Positions 63,635-64,000 of a DNA stretch of 64,000 bases are shown piece after piece. The notes under the pieces are model-generated. The model was not told where the DNA came from, did not search any database, and worked only from the letters and a program-made list of their open reading frames with translations. The stretch is from contig NZ_AWFZ01000017.1 of NCBI RefSeq assembly GCF_000463155.2, positions 1 through 64,000 of the forward strand, in the 5' to 3' direction. The position numbers and the translations under genes are program-made. The stretch's first letter is position 1; each line of letters begins with the position of its first letter. Origin of the DNA: Siccibacter turicensis LMG 23730. GTDB taxonomy: Bacteria; Pseudomonadota; Gammaproteobacteria; Enterobacterales; Enterobacteriaceae.

Positions 63635-64000
63635 ATGATCGCCTCACAACCTTACATCGGGCGCTTTGCCCCTTCGCCCTCCGGCGAACTCCATTTCGGC
63701 TCGCTGATTGCCGCCCTCGGCAGCTACCTGCAGGCACGCGCTCAGCGCGGGATCTGGCGGGTGCGCATCGAAGATATCGACCCACCCCGTGAAGTTCCCG
63801 GTGCCGCAAACACCATTTTGCGTCAGCTGGAACAGTACGGTCTGCACTGGGACGGTGAAGTGCTCTGGCAGTCGCAGCGCCATGAGGCCTACCGCGCCGC
63901 GCTGGCATACCTGCACCAGCACGGCAAAAGCTACTACTGCACCTGCACCCGCAGCCGGATCCAACAGATCGGCGGCTACTATGACGGCCACTGCCGCACG
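63635..64000 (+). CDS. gluQ: Glutamyl-Q tRNA(Asp) synthetase, 5' part
   Basis: Enzyme that attaches glutamate to queuosine at position 34 of tRNA-Asp; a GluRS paralogue without the anticodon-binding domain. 122 codons are visible and the frame is open at the right edge. [24 protein letters not shown] holds the HIGH-like motif (HFGS), then IEDIDPPRE and a CTC zinc-binding segment near the end (YYCTCTR). Confidence 0.94.
   Translation, partial: MIASQPYIGRFAPSPSGELHFGSLIAALGSYLQARAQRGIWRVRIEDIDPPREVPGAANTILRQLEQYGLHWDGEVLWQSQRHEAYRAALAYLHQHGKSYYCTCTRSRIQQIGGYYDGHCRT

Overview
This window is core chromosome of a gamma-proteobacterium of the family Enterobacteriaceae. Gene content and order follow the E. 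coli K-12 stretch from gluQ/dksA to the promoter of an rRNA operon (rrnH in K-12), read here in the reverse direction. Protein lengths and catalytic residues match E. coli closely. High GC at third positions, a GH19 chitinase between accA and ldcC, a FhuA with divergent loops, and the absence of the K-12 neighbours yaeF and yaeI point to an Enterobacter/Klebsiella/Leclercia-type genome rather than Escherichia. The genus is an inference. I recognise 56 protein genes (one cut by the right edge). I see no rRNA or tRNA gene, insertion sequence, prophage or CRISPR array inside the window.

Layout. 1-204: tandem P1/P2 promoters of an rRNA operon that runs off the left edge. 205-6729: gmhB (LPS heptose), the metNIQ methionine importer with MetJ boxes, rcsF (envelope stress sensor), trmO (tRNA modification), proS. 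6778-13136: nlpE, arfB, yaeQ, yaeP-rof (Rho inhibitor), tilS, yaeR, ldcC. 13268-15028: secreted chitinase, the one clear accessory gene. 15199-31357: a long leftward envelope/lipid cluster, accA-dnaE-rnhB-lpxB-lpxA-fabZ-lpxD-skp-bamA-rseP-cdsA-uppS-dxr, which joins lipid A synthesis, fatty-acid and phospholipid synthesis, isoprenoid carrier synthesis and outer-membrane protein assembly with the site-2 protease of the sigma-E pathway. 31472-34974: frr, pyrH, tsf and rpsB (translation and UMP kinase). 35284-40165: map, glnD, dapD, yaeH rightward. 40250-44720: cdaR, degP (with a recognisable sigma-E promoter), dgt leftward. 44829-50289: mtnN-btuF-yadS, erpA, clcA, hemL. 50363-56278: the fhuACDB ferrichrome uptake operon with a Fur box. 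56536-64000: mrcB (PBP1B), hrpB, thpR-sfsA, dksA and the start of gluQ.

The genes work mostly as housekeeping modules: nutrient import (Met, Fe-hydroxamate, B12), envelope building and its stress sensing (RcsF, NlpE, RseP, DegP, Skp, BamA), translation and its quality control (TrmO, TilS, ProS, ArfB, Frr, EF-Ts, S2, Map, GluQ), and global regulation (DksA, GlnD, Rof). I found no plausible undescribed multi-gene system. The most unusual local features are the chitinase insertion and a decayed 44-bp second copy of the dnaE 3' end in an enlarged dnaE-accA junction. Gene-context comparisons with K-12 are from memory, not from a search.
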